NCBI GenBank assembly: GCA_964035545.1
Contig: CAXIUT010000103.1
Span: 558,001-622,000 of the forward strand
Origin: Bugula neritina
Lineage: Eukaryota; Bryozoa; Gymnolaemata; Cheilostomatida; Bugulidae
Direction of reading: 5' to 3'
Length of the DNA stretch: 64,000 bases
Under the pieces are notes generated by a model. That model saw only the letters and a list, made by a program, of their open reading frames with translations, did not search any database and was not told the origin of the DNA. This document shows positions 1 to 13,340 of this stretch, piece after piece (within the stretch, counting starts at the first letter, position 1; every line of letters starts with the position of its first letter). The position numbers and the translations under genes are program-made.

Positions 1-1332
1 GTTGAAAATATGACTATGAAACATAACCCTTCAATTTCATTGCACCAGCACCAGTTGCAAGATAGGTGTGTTGGGAGTTATCTTTCCCAAAATTTTGTTC
101 TTTGTGTTTATACGAAGAAGACACAGGCTAATATTAGTTTTGTTATTTGCAAGAGTTTTTCTGTCTGATTGTCCATCAGCAAAAGTTTGGCCTTGCAGTT
201 ATTATGGAAATACCAGTGATGCTGGAAGACCTTTGCATTGTACACCCGCTTTTACTATTGAATTTAGATGTTTTATTTTCCCATCCCCTCTCCTGCCCCC
301 CCTGTCCCCTCTAACAACCAGCAATCCTGACTCATGTGAATTGTGTTATTGTTCTAGAGTTGGCCCATGGGCCTACAGTATACGATTTGAAGCTTTATAG
401 TTTACAGGCAGTGGAGATGAGTCACTGCTAAAACCCATTTTGTTAGTAGACTATATTGCTCTTCAATCATCAGTTTTCATATTAAAAGAGAAAGCTCATC
501 TGCAGCGCCATTTCACAGTGTTATATTTTGCTAGAGCAAAAACTAATTTTAGATGCCTTTGCAAACATATGAGAAATAAATGAGTCATTCCATGAAAAGA
601 GGTGTTTGCAGCAATTGTCCACTTTTGATTTACAAGCGGCATGGAAACTTTTGTAGTTTTAAATAATATCTCCAAACTCATCACTTGCATGTGTTTAGAT
701 ACTTGATAAATTTTTTTATGCAAAACTTGATGCCTGCTTCAAAGACACCAGTGCTTAATTACTGTGTTAACTGTATTGGCATGTTGCCATGAGATATTTG
801 GTAATATTTCGCATCACAACAAACTCTTCAGAAAGTTAAGAAAATCAGTCTAGAAAGTTAATGAAATAAACCTACCAGAAAGAGTAAGCCAGATGTAACA
901 AGTAGATCCAAAACAATTAGTTGATTAACAATTGAAGTTGAAATCTCCATGTAGTCAACACTTTAGTCCTAATGTCAAATGCAAACGCCTGCAATCAAAC
1001 TGTGTAGACTTCATGAGCTGGTTAGCTGACAGGACTCATTAAAGTTCTAAACTCTTGTGTGTATAGTGATGCCCATCTTGAACTAGAGAGGGCTGACTGA
1101 AGACTGCTACTTTGTGAAAATTGACAATGCATATTATTATTATTCATTGTTGAGATTCACGACTGCCATAAACAATGATAAAATATTCATTGTTGGTACT
1201 ACTGAGTAGAATAAAATATAATATAATATTATTTTCTGGACAAATAAATAATATCAAATGCATATTATAACTTACCATAAATCTACAGTGCTTCACATCT
1301 TCACTTTTTTCTGCAATGTTATTTCTTTGCAG

Positions 1333-1409
1333 TTAGAAGTACTAGTTGAAAATATGACTATGAAACATAACCCTTCAATTTCATTGCACCAGCACCAGTT
1401 GCAAGATAG
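1333..1409 (+). other. Splice-like segment (possible cryptic exon), one per monomer (representative)
   Basis: A pyrimidine-rich stretch ending TTTCTTTGCAG precedes 1333, and AGATAG/GTGTGT follows 1409, so 77 bp are bracketed by a good acceptor and a fair donor. On the opposite strand, just upstream in the monomer, TTTATG/GTAAGT is a near-consensus donor. One group of copies has TTGATTC instead of TTATTTC in the acceptor region. The enclosed frame is not conserved as protein. If the array is transcribed these could serve as repeated noncoding exons; nothing in the sequence proves it. Confidence 0.3.
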
Positions 1410-1623
1410 GTGTGTTGGGAGTTATCTTTCCCAAAATTTTGTTCTTTGTGTTTATACGAAGCAGACACAGGCTAATATTAGTTTTGTTATTTGCAAGAGT
1501 TTTTCTGTCTGATTGTCCATCAGCAAAAGTTTGGCCTTGCAGTTATTATGGAAATACCAGTGATGCTGGAAGACCTTTGCATTGTACACCCGCTTTTACT
1601 ATTGAATTTAGATGTTTTATTTT

Positions 1624-1653
1624 CCCATCCCCTCTCCTGCCCCCCCTGTCCCC
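1624..1653 (-). other. G-quadruplex motif, one per monomer (representative)
   Basis: On the minus strand this stretch has four G-tracts of at least three (GGGG, a run of seven, GGGG, GGG) with loops of 3, 7 and 2 bases, meeting the usual G3+N1-7 rule. The equivalent site is in every complete copy (first at 280-309). The longest run varies between 6 and 9 in different copies (6 at 15065, 9 at 29836, 8 at 32518, 9 at 40563). It is the only strongly GC-skewed stretch in an otherwise AT-rich monomer. Confidence 0.85.
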
Positions 1654-1705
1654 TCTAACAACCAGCAATCCTGACTCATGTGAATTGTGTTATTGTTCTA
1701 GAGTT

Positions 1706-1717
1706 GGCCCATGGGCC
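1706..1717. repeat. Perfect 12-bp palindrome GGCCCATGGGCC, one per monomer (representative)
   Basis: The sequence is identical to its reverse complement and appears unchanged in all copies I read, for example 364-373 and surroundings, 17816-17827 and 60347-60358. Such a site could bind a dimeric protein or be a chance palindrome; no function is shown. Confidence 0.85.
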
Positions 1718-4700
1718 TACAGTATACGATTTGAAGCTTTATAGTTTACAGGCAGTGGAGATGAGTCACTGCTAAAACCCATTTTGTTAGTAGACTATAT
1801 TGCTCTTCAATCATCAGTTTTCATATTAAAAGAGAAAGCTCATCTGCAGCGCCATTTCACAGTGTTATATTTTGCTAGAGCAAAAACTAATTTTAGATGC
1901 CTTTGCAAACATATGAGAAATAAATGAGTCATTCCATGAAAAGAGGTGTTTGCAGCAATTGTCCACTTTTGATTTACAAGCGGCATGGAAAATTTTGTAG
2001 TTTTAAATAATATCTCCAAACTCATCACTTGCATGTGTTTAGATACTTGATAAATTTTTTTATGCAAAACTTGATGCCTGCTTCAAAGACACCAGTGCTT
2101 AATTACTGTGTTAACTGTATTGGCATGTTGCCATGAGATATTTGGTAATACTTCGCATCACAACAAACTCTTCAGAAAGTTAAGAAAATCAGTCTAGAAA
2201 GTTAATGAAATAAACCTACCAGAAAGAGTAAGCCAGATGTAACAAGTAGATCCAAAACAATTAGTTGATTAACAATTGAAGTTGAAATCTCCATGTAGTC
2301 AACACTTTAGTCCTAATGTCAAATGCAAACGCCTGCAATCAAACTGTGTAGACTTCATGAGCTGGTTAGCTGACAGGGCTCATTAAAGTTCTTAACTCTT
2401 GTGTGTATAGTGATGCCCATCTTGAACTAGAGAGGGCTGACTGAAGACTGCTACTTTGTGAAAATTGACAATGCATATTATTATTATTCATTGTTGAGAT
2501 TCACGACTGCCATAAACAATGATAAAATATTCATTGTTGGTACTACTGAGTAGAATAAAATATAATATAATATTATTTTCTGGACAAATAAATAATATCA
2601 AATGCATATTATAACTTACCATAAATCTACTGTGCTTCACATCTTCACTTTTTTCTGCAATGTTATTTCTTTGCAGTTAGAAGTACTAGTTGAAAATATG
2701 ACTATGAAACATAACCCTTCAATTTCATTGCACCAGCACCAGTTGCAAGATAGGTGTGTTGGGAGTTATCTTTCCCAAAATTTTGTTCTTTGTGTTTATA
2801 CGAAGCAGACACAGGCTAATATTAGTTTTGTTATTTGCAAGAGTTTTTCTGTCTGATTGTCCATCAGCAAAAGTTTGGCCTTGCAGTTATTATGGAAATA
2901 CCAGTGATGCTGGAAGACCTTTGCATTGTACACCCGCTTTTACTATTGAATTTAGATGTTTTATTTTCCCATCCCCTCTCCTGCCCCCCCTGTCCCCTCT
3001 AACAACCAGCAATCCTGACTCATGTGAATTGTGTTATTGTGCTAGAGTTGGCCCATGGGCCTACAGTATACGATTTGAAGCTTTATAGTTTACAGGCAGT
3101 GTAGATGAGTCACTGCTAAAACCCATTTTGTTAGTAGACTATATTGCTCTTCAATCATCAGTTTTCATATTAAAAGAGAAAGCTCATCTGCAGCGCCATT
3201 TCACAGTGTTTTATTTTGCTAGAGCAATAACTAATTTTAGATGCCTTTGCAAACATATGAGAAATAAATGAGTGATTCCATGAAAAGAGGTGTTTGCAGC
3301 AATTGTCCACTTTTGATTTACAAGCGGCATGGAAACTTTTGTAGTTTTAAATAATATCTCCAAACTCATCACTTGCATGTGTTTAGATACTTGATAATTT
3401 TTTTTATGCAAAACTTGATGCCTGCTTCAAAGACACCAGTGCTTAATTACTGTGTTAACTGTATTGGCATGTTGCCATGAGATATTTGGTAATATTTCGC
3501 ATCACAACAAACTCTTCAGAAAGTTAAGAAAATCAGTCTAGAAAGTTAATGAAATAAACCTACCAGAAAGAGTAAGCCAGATGTAACAAGTAGATCCAAA
3601 ACAATTAGTTGATTAACAATTGAAGTTGAAATCTCCATGTAGTCAACACTTTAGTCCTAGTGTCAAATGCAAACGCCTGCAATCAAACTGTGTAGACTTC
3701 ATGAGCTGGTTAGCTGACAGGACTCATTAAAGTTCTTAACTCTTGTGTGTATAGTGATGCCCATCTTGAACTAGAGAGGGCTGACTGAAGACTGCTACTT
3801 TGTGAAAATTGACAATGCATATTATTATTATTCATTGTTGAGATTCACGACTGCCATAAACAATGATAAAATATTCATTGTTGGTACTACTGAGTAGAAT
3901 AAAATATAATATAATATTATTTTCTGGACAAATAAATAATATCAAATGCATATTATAACTTACCATAAATCTACAGTGCTTCACATCTTCACTTTTTTCT
4001 GCAATGTTATTTCTTTGCAGTTAGAAGTACTAGTTGAAAATATGACTATGAAACATAACCCTTCAATTTTATTGCACCAGCACCAGTTGCAAGATAGGTG
4101 TGTTGGGAGTTATCTTTCCCAAAATTTTGTTCTTTGTGTTTATACGAAGCAGACACAGGCTAATATTAGTTTTGTTATTTGCAAGAGTTTTTCTGTCTGA
4201 TTGTCCATCAGCAAAAGTTTGGCCTTGCAGTTATTATGGAAATACCAGTGATGCTGGAAGACCTTTGCATTGTACACCCGCTTTTACTATTGAATTTAGA
4301 TGTTTTATTTTCCCATCCCCTCTCCTGCCCCCCCTGTCCCCTCTAACAACCAGCAATCCTGACTCATGTGAAATGTGTTATTGTGCTAGAGTTGGCCCAT
4401 GGGCCTACAGTATACGATTTGAAGCTTTATAGTTTACAGGCAGTGGAGATGAGTCACTGCTAAAACCCATTTTGTTAGTAGACTATATTGCTCTTCAATC
4501 ATCAGTTTTCATATTAAAAGAGAAAGCTCATCTGCAGCGCCATTTCACAGTGTTTTATTTTGCTAGAGCAATAACTAATTTTAGATGCCTTTGCAAACAT
4601 ATGAGAAATAAATGAGTGATTCTATGAAAAGAGGTGTTTGCAGCAATTGTCCACTTTTGATTTACAAGCGGCATGGAAACTTTTGTAGTTTTAAATAATA

Positions 4701-7700
4701 TCTCCAAACTCATCACTTGCATGTGTTTATAGACTTGATAAATTTTTTTATGCAAACCTTGATGCCTGCTTCAAAGACACCAGTGCATAATTACTGTGTT
4801 AACTGTATTGGCACGTTGCCATGAGATATTTGGTAATATTTCGCATCACAACAAACTCTTCAGAAAGTTAAGAAAATCAGTCTAGAAAGTTAATGAAATA
4901 AACCTACCAGAAAGAGTAAGCCAGATGTAACAAGTAGATCCAAAACAAGTTGATTAACAATTGAAGTTGAAATCTCCATGTAGTCAACACTTTAGTCCTA
5001 ATGTCAAATGCAAACGCCTGCAATCAAACTGTGTAGACTTCATGAGCTGGTTAGCTGACAGGACTCATTAAAGTTCTTAACTCTTGTGTGTATAGTGATG
5101 CCCATCTTGAACTAGAGAGGGCTGACTGAAGACTGCTACTTTGTCAAAATTGACAATGCATATTATTATTATTCATTGTTGAGATTCACGACTGCCATAA
5201 ACAATGATAAAATATTCATTGTTGGTACTACTGAGTAGAATAAAATATAATATAATATTATTTTCTGGACAAATAAATAATATCAAATGCATATTATAAC
5301 TTACCATAAATCTACAGTGCTTCACATCTTCACTTTTTTCTGCAATGTTATTTCTTTGCAGTTAGAAGTACTAGTTGAAAATATGACTATGAAACATAAC
5401 CCTTCAATTTCATTGCACCAGCACCAGTTGCAAGATAGGTGTGTTGGGAGTTATCTTTCCCAAAATTTTGTTCTTTGTGTTTATACGAAGCAGACACAGG
5501 CTAATATTAGTTTTGTTATTTGCAAGAGTTTTTCTGTCTGATTGTCCATCAGCAAAAGTTTGGCCTTGCAGTTATTATGGAAATACCAGTGATGCTGGAA
5601 GACCTTTGCATTGTACACCCGCTTTTACTATTGAATTTAGATGTTTTATTTTCCCATCCCCTCTCCTGCCCCCCCTGTCCCCTCTAACAACCAGCAATCC
5701 TGACTCATGTGAATTGTGTTATTGTTCTAGAGTTGGCCCATGGGCCTACAGTATACGATTTGAAGCTTTATAGTTTACAGGCAGTGGAGATGAGTCACTG
5801 CTAAAACCCATTTTGTTAGTAGACTATATTGCTCTTCAATCATCAGTTTTCATATTAAAAGAGAAAGCTCATCTGCAGCGCCATTTCACAGTGTTATATT
5901 TTGCTAGAGCAAAAACTAATTTTAGATGCCTTTGCAAACATATGAGAAATAAATGAGTCATTCCATGAAAAGAGGTGTTTGCAGCAATTGTCCACTTTTG
6001 ATTTACAAGCGGCATGGAAAATTTTGTAGTTTTAAATAATATCTCCAAACTCATCACTTGCATGTGTTTAGATACTTGATAAATTTTTTTATGCAAAACT
6101 TGATGCCTGCTTCAAAGACACCAGTGCTTAATTACTGTGTTAACTGTATTGGCATGTTGCCATGAGATATTTGGTAATACTTCGCATCACAACAAACTCT
6201 TCAGAAAGTTAAGAAAATCAGTCTAGAAAGTTAATGAAATAAACCTACCAGAAAGAGTAAGCCAGATGTAACAAGTAGATCCAAAACAATTAGTTGATTA
6301 ACAATTGAAGTTGAAATCTCCATGTAGTCAACACTTTAGTCCTAATGTCAAATGCAAACGCCTGCAATCAAACTGTGTAGACTTCATGAGCTGGTTAGCT
6401 GACAGGGCTCATTAAAGTTCTTAACTCTTGTGTGTATAGTGATGCCCATCTTGAACTAGAGAGGGCTGACTGAAGACTGCTACTTTGTGAAAATTGACAA
6501 TGCATATTATTATTATTCATTGTTGAGATTCACGACTGCCATAAACAATGATAAAATATTCATTGTTGGTACTACTGAGTAGAATAAAATATAATATAAT
6601 ATTATTTTCTGGACAAATAAATAATATCAAATGCATATTATAACTTACCATAAATCTACTGTGCTTCACATCTTCACTTTTTTCTGCAATGTTATTTCTT
6701 TGCAGTTAGAAGTACTAGTTGAAAATATGACTATGAAACATAACCCTTCAATTTCATTGCACCAGCACCAGTTGCAAGATAGGTGTGTTGGGAGTTATCT
6801 TTCCCAAAATTTTGTTCTTTGTGTTTATACGAAGCAGACACAGGCTAATATTAGTTTTGTTATTTGCAAGAGTTTTTCTGTCTGATTGTCCATCAGCAAA
6901 AGTTTGGCCTTGCAGTTATTATGGAAATACCAGTGATGCTGGAAGACCTTTGCATTGTACACCCGCTTTTACTATTGAATTTAGATGTTTTATTTTCCCA
7001 TCCCCTCTCCTGCCCCCCCTGTCCCCTCTAACAACCAGCAATCCTGACTCATGTGAATTGTGTTATTGTGCTAGAGTTGGCCCATGGGCCTACAGTATAC
7101 GATTTGAAGCTTTATAGTTTACAGGCAGTGTAGATGAGTCACTGCTAAAACCCATTTTGTTAGTAGACTATATTGCTCTTCAATCATCAGTTTTCATATT
7201 AAAAGAGAAAGCTCATCTGCAGCGCCATTTCACAGTGTTTTATTTTGCTAGAGCAATAACTAATTTTAGATGCCTTTGCAAACATATGAGAAATAAATGA
7301 GTGATTCCATGAAAAGAGGTGTTTGCAGCAATTGTCCACTTTTGATTTACAAGCGGCATGGAAACTTTTGTAGTTTTAAATAATATCTCCAAACTCATCA
7401 CTTGCATGTGTTTAGATACTTGATAAATTTTTTTATGCAAAACTTGATGCCTGCTTCAAAGACACCAGTGCTTAATTACTGTGTTAACTGTATTGGCATG
7501 TTGCCATGAGATATTTGGTAATATTTCGCATCACAACAAACTCTTCAGAAAGTTAAGAAAATCAGTCTAGAAAGTTAATGAAATAAACCTACCAGAAAGA
7601 GTAAGCCAGATGTAACAAGTAGATCCAAAACAAGTTGATTAACAATTGAAGTTGAAATCTCCATGTAGTCAACACTTTAGTCCTAATGTCAAATGCAAAC

Positions 7701-10700
7701 GCCTGCAATCAAACTGTGTAGACTTCATGAGCTGGTTAGCTGACAGGACTCATTAAAGTTCTTAACTCTTGTGTGTATAGTGATGCCCATCTTGAACTAG
7801 AGAGGGCTGACTGAAGACTGCTACTTTGTCAAAATTGACAATGCATATTATTATTATTCATTGTTGAGATTCACGACTGCCATAAACAATGATAAAATAT
7901 TCATTGTTGGTACTACTGAGTAGAATAAAATATAATATAATATTATTTTCTGGACAAATAAATAATATCAAATGCATATTATAACTTACCATAAATCTAC
8001 AGTGCTTCACATCTTCACTTTTTTCTGCAATGTTATTTCTTTGCAGTTAGAAGTACTAGTTGAAAATATGACTATGAAACATAACCCTTCAATTTCATTG
8101 CACCAGCACCAGTTGCAAGATAGGTGTGTTGGGAGTTATCTTTCCCAAAATTTTGTTCTTTGTGTTTATACGAAGCAGACACAGGCTAATATTAGTTTTG
8201 TTATTTGCAAGAGTTTTTCTGTCTGATTGTCCATCAGCAAAAGTTTGGCCTTGCAGTTATTATGGAAATACCAGTGATGCTGGAAGACCTTTGCATTGTA
8301 CACCCGCTTTTACTATTGAATTTAGATGTTTTATTTTCCCATCCCCTCTCCTGCCCCCCCTGTCCCCTCTAACAACCAGCAATCCTGACTCATGTGAATT
8401 GTGTTATTGTTCTAGAGTTGGCCCATGGGCCTACAGTATACGATTTGAAGCTTTATAGTTTACAGGCAGTGGAGATGAGTCACTGCTAAAACCCATTTTG
8501 TTAGTAGACTATATTGCTCTTCAATCATCAGTTTTCATATTAAAAGAGAAAGCTCATCTGCAGCGCCATTTCACAGTGTTATATTTTGCTAGAGCAAAAA
8601 CTAATTTTAGATGCCTTTGCAAACATATGAGAAATAAATGAGTCATTCCATGAAAAGAGGTGTTTGCAGCAATTGTCCACTTTTGATTTACAAGCGGCAT
8701 GGAAAATTTTGTAGTTTTAAATAATATCTCCAAACTCATCACTTGCATGTGTTTAGATACTTGATAAATTTTTTTATGCAAAACTTGATGCCTGCTTCAA
8801 AGACACCAGTGCTTAATTACTGTGTTAACTGTATTGGCATGTTGCCATGAGATATTTGGTAATACTTCGCATCACAACAAACTCTTCAGAAAGTTAAGAA
8901 AATCAGTCTAGAAAGTTAATGAAATAAACCTACCAGAAAGAGTAAGCCAGATGTAACAAGTAGATCCAAAACAATTAGTTGATTAACAATTGAAGTTGAA
9001 ATCTCCATGTAGTCAACACTTTAGTCCTAATGTCAAATGCAAACGCCTGCAATCAAACTGTGTAGACTTCATGAGCTGGTTAGCTGACAGGGCTCATTAA
9101 AGTTCTTAACTCTTGTGTGTATAGTGATGCCCATCTTGAACTAGAGAGGGCTGACTGAAGACTGCTACTTTGTGAAAATTGACAATGCATATTATTATTA
9201 TTCATTGTTGAGATTCACGACTGCCATAAACAATGATAAAATATTCATTGTTGGTACTACTGAGTAGAATAAAATATAATATAATATTATTTTCTGGACA
9301 AATAAATAATATCAAATGCATATTATAACTTACCATAAATCTACTGTGCTTCACATCTTCACTTTTTTCTGCAATGTTATTTCTTTGCAGTTAGAAGTAC
9401 TAGTTGAAAATATGACTATGAAACATAACCCTTCAATTTCATTGCACCAGCACCAGTTGCAAGATAGGTGTGTTGGGAGTTATCTTTCCCAAAATTTTGT
9501 TCTTTGTGTTTATACGAAGCAGACACAGGCTAATATTAGTTTTGTTATTTGCAAGAGTTTTTCTGTCTGATTGTCCATCAGCAAAAGTTTGGCCTTGCAG
9601 TTATTATGGAAATACCAGTGATGCTGGAAGACCTTTGCATTGTACACCCGCTTTTACTATTGAATTTAGATGTTTTATTTTCCCATCCCCTCTCCTGCCC
9701 CCCCTGTCCCCTCTAACAACCAGCAATCCTGACTCATGTGAATTGTGTTATTGTGCTAGAGTTGGCCCATGGGCCTACAGTATACGATTTGAAGCTTTAT
9801 AGTTTACAGGCAGTGTAGATGAGTCACTGCTAAAACCCATTTTGTTAGTAGACTATATTGCTCTTCAATCATCAGTTTTCATATTAAAAGAGAAAGCTCA
9901 TCTGCAGCGCCATTTCACAGTGTTTTATTTTGCTAGAGCAATAACTAATTTTAGATGCCTTTGCAAACATATGAGAAATAAATGAGTGATTCCATGAAAA
10001 GAGGTGTTTGCAGCAATTGTCCACTTTTGATTTACAAGCGGCATGGAAACTTTTGTAGTTTTAAATAATATCTCCAAACTCATCACTTGCATGTGTTTAG
10101 ATACTTGATAAATTTTTTTATGCAAAACTTGATGCCTGCTTCAAAGACACCAGTGCTTAATTACTGTGTTAACTGTATTGGCATGTTGCCATGAGATATT
10201 TGGTAATATTTCGCATCACAACAAACTCTTCAGAAAGTTAAGAAAATCAGTCTAGAAAGTTAATGAAATAAACCTACCAGAAAGAGTAAGCCAGATGTAA
10301 CAAGTAGATCCAAAACAATTAGTTGATTAACAATTGAAGTTGAAATCTCCATGTAGTCAACACTTTAGTCCTAGTGTCAAATGCAAACGCCTGCAATCAA
10401 ACTGTGTAGACTTCATGAGCTGGTTAGCTGACAGGACTCATTAAAGTTCTTAACTCTTGTGTGTATAGTGATGCCCATCTTGAACTAGAGAGGGCTGACT
10501 GAAGACTGCTACTTTGTGAAAATTGACAATGCATATTATTATTATTCATTGTTGAGATTCACGACTGCCATAAACAATGATAAAATATTCATTGTTGGTA
10601 CTACTGAGTAGAATAAAATATAATATAATATTATTTTCTGGACAAATAAATAATATCAAATGCATATTATAACTTACCATAAATCTACAGTGCTTCACAT

Positions 10701-13340
10701 CTTCACTTTTTTCTGCAATGTTATTTCTTTGCAGTTAGAAGTACTAGTTGAAAATATGACTATGAAACATAACCCTTCAATTTCATTGCACCAGCACCAG
10801 TTGCAAGATAGGTGTGTTGGGAGTTATCTTTCCCAAAATTTTGTTCTTTGTGTTTATACGAAGCAGACACAGGCTAATATTAGTTTTGTTATTTGCAAGA
10901 GTTTTTCTGTCTGATTGTCCATCAGCAAAAGTTTGGCCTTGCAGTTATTATGGAAATACCAGTGATGCTGGAAGACCTTTGCATTGTACACCCGCTTTAC
11001 TATTGAATTTAGATGTTTTATTTTCCCATCCCCTCTCCTGCCCCCCCTGTCCCCTCTAACAACCAGCAATCCTGACTCATGTGAAATGTGTTATTGTGCT
11101 AGAGTTGGCCCATGGGCCTACAGTATACGATTTGAAGCTTTATAGTTTACAGGCAGTGGAGATGAGTCACTGCTAAAACCCATTTTGTTAGTAGACTATA
11201 TTGCTCTTCAATCATCAGTTTTCATATTAAAAGAGAAAGCTCATCTGCAGCGCCATTTCACAGTGTTTTATTTTGCTAGAGCAATAACTAATTTTAGATG
11301 CCTTTGCAAACATATGAGAAATAAATGAGTGATTCTATGAAAAGAGGTGTTTGCAGCAATTGTCCACTTTTGATTTACAAGCGGCATGGAAACTTTTGTA
11401 GTTTTAAATAATATCTCCAAACTCATCACTTGCATGTGTTTATAGACTTGATAAATTTTTTTATGCAAACCTTGATGCCTGCTTCAAAGACACCAGTGCA
11501 TAATTACTGTGTTAACTGTATTGGCACGTTGCCATGAGATATTTGGTAATATTTCGCATCACAACAAACTCTTCAGAAAGTTAAGAAAATCAGTCTAGAA
11601 AGTTAATGAAATAAACCTACCAGAAAGAGTAAGCCAGATGTAACAAGTAGATCCAAAACAAGTTGATTAACAATTGAAGTTGAAATCTCCATGTAGTCAA
11701 CACTTTAGTCCTAATGTCAAATGCAAACGTCTGCAATCAAACTGTGTAGACTTCATGAGCTGGTTAGCTGAAAGGACTCATTAAAGTTCTTAACTCTTGT
11801 GTGTATAGTGATGCCCATCTTGAACTAGAGAGGGCTGACTGAAGACTGCTACTTTGTGAAAATTGACAATGCATATTATTATTATTCATTGTTGAGATTC
11901 ACGACTGCCATAAACAATGATAAAATATTCATTGTTGGTACTACTGAGTAGAATAAAATATAATATAATATTATTTTCTGGACAAATAAATAATATCAAA
12001 TGCATATTATAACTTACCATAAATCTACAGTGCTTCACATCTTCACTTTTTTCTGCAATGTTATTTCTTTGCAGTTAGAAGTACTAGTTGAAAATATGAC
12101 TATGAAACATAACCCTTCAATTTCATTGCACCAGCACCAGTTGCAAGATAGGTGTGTTGGGAGTTATCTTTCCCAAAATTTTGTTCTTTGTGTTTATACG
12201 AAGCAGACACAGGCTAATATTAGTTTTGTTATTTGCAAGAGTTTTTCTGTCTGATTGTCCATCAGCAAAAGTTTGGCCTTGCAGTTATTATGGAAATACC
12301 AGTGATGCTGGAAGACCTTTGCATTGTACACCCGCTTTTACTATTGAATTTAGATGTTTTATTTTCCCATCCCCTCTCCTGCCCCCCCTGTCCCCTCTAA
12401 CAACCAGCAATCCTGACTCATGTGAATTGTGTTATTGTTCTAGAGTTGGCCCATGGGCCTACAGTATACGATTTGAAGCTTTATAGTTTACAGGCAGTGG
12501 AGATGAGTCACTGCTAAAACCCATTTTGTTAGTAGACTATATTGCTCTTCAATCATCAGTTTTCATATTAAAAGAGAAAGCTCATCTGCAGCGCCATTTC
12601 ACAGTGTTTTATTTTGCTAGAGCAATAACTAATTTTAGATGCCTTTGCAAACATATGAGAAATAAATGAGTGATTCTATGAAAAGAGGTGTTTGCAGCAA
12701 TTGTCCACTTTTGATTTACAAGCGGCATGGAAACTTTTGTAGTTTTAAATAATATCTCCAAACTCATCACTTGCATGTGTTTATAGACTTGATAAATTTT
12801 TTTATGCAAAACTTGATGCCTGCTTCAAAGACACCAGTGCTTAATTACTGTGTTAACTGTATTGGCACGTTGCCATGAGATATTTCGTAATATTTCGCAT
12901 CACAACAAACTCTTCAGAAAGTTAAGAAAATCAGTCTAGAAAGTTAATGAAATAAACCTACCAGAAAGAGTAAGCCAGATGTAACAAGTAGATCCAAAAC
13001 AAGTTGATTAACAATTGAAGTTGAAATCTCCATGTAGTCAACACTTTAGTCCTAATGTCAAATGCAAACGTCTGCAATCAAACTGTGTAGACTTCATGAG
13101 CTGGTTAGCTGAAAGGACTCATTAAAGTTCTTAACTCTTGTGTGTATAGTGATGCCCATCTTGAACTAGAGAGGGCTGACTGAAGACTGCTACTTTGTGA
13201 AAATTGACAATGCATATTATTATTATTCATTGTTGAGATTCACGACTGCCATAAACAATGATAAAATATTCATTGTTGGTACTACTGAGTAGAATAAAAT
13301 ATAATATAATATTATTTTCTGGACAAATAAATAATATCAA

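Larger units (their letters stand above)
1258..2601 (+). repeat. Representative long-form monomer (1344 bp)
   Basis: Layout along this copy: splice-like segment 1333-1409; pyrimidine/C-rich tract 1621-1655; palindrome 1706-1717; AP-1-type heptamers at 1672, 1762 and 1925; an AT-rich end with a TCATTGTT/AACAATGA stem (2488-2522) followed by TATAATATAATATTATT. The long form has CAATTAGTTGATT near 2262; the short form (for example 5287 and most copies from 28113 on) lacks 3 bp there and reads CAAGTTGATT. Together with poly-C length this explains nearly all the period differences. Open frames of 110, 84 and 75 codons exist here but are broken or altered in other copies, so none is annotated as a gene. 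Confidence 0.95.
1258..11999 (+). repeat. Higher-order region: A-B-C trimers
   Basis: Copies starting 1258, 5287 and 7972 share a set of variants (type A: GGAAAATTTTG, GGTAATACTTCG, GACAGGGCTC). Those starting 2602, 6631 and 9316 share another (type B: TCTACTGTGC, TTGTGCTAGAG, CAGTGTAGATG). Those starting 3946 and 10660 share a third (type C: GTGAAATGTG, CAGTGCATAATT). The order is A-B-C, A-B, A-B-C, so the unit of duplication has been larger than one monomer. Copy 6631 begins as type B but ends with type C marks (CAAGTTGATT; TTTGTCAAAATTG), as expected from unequal crossing over. Confidence 0.85.

Noticed and set aside
68-400. 110-codon ORF repeated in many monomers as a gene family
   Set aside because: It is shortened or frameshifted in many copies by poly-C length changes, is low in complexity at its C-terminus, and has no domain; it is a satellite by-product.
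496-723. 75/66-codon minus-strand ORF repeated in monomers
   Set aside because: Its end moves between 66 and 75 codons through a single T/A change and its residues drift freely between copies; no sign of constraint.
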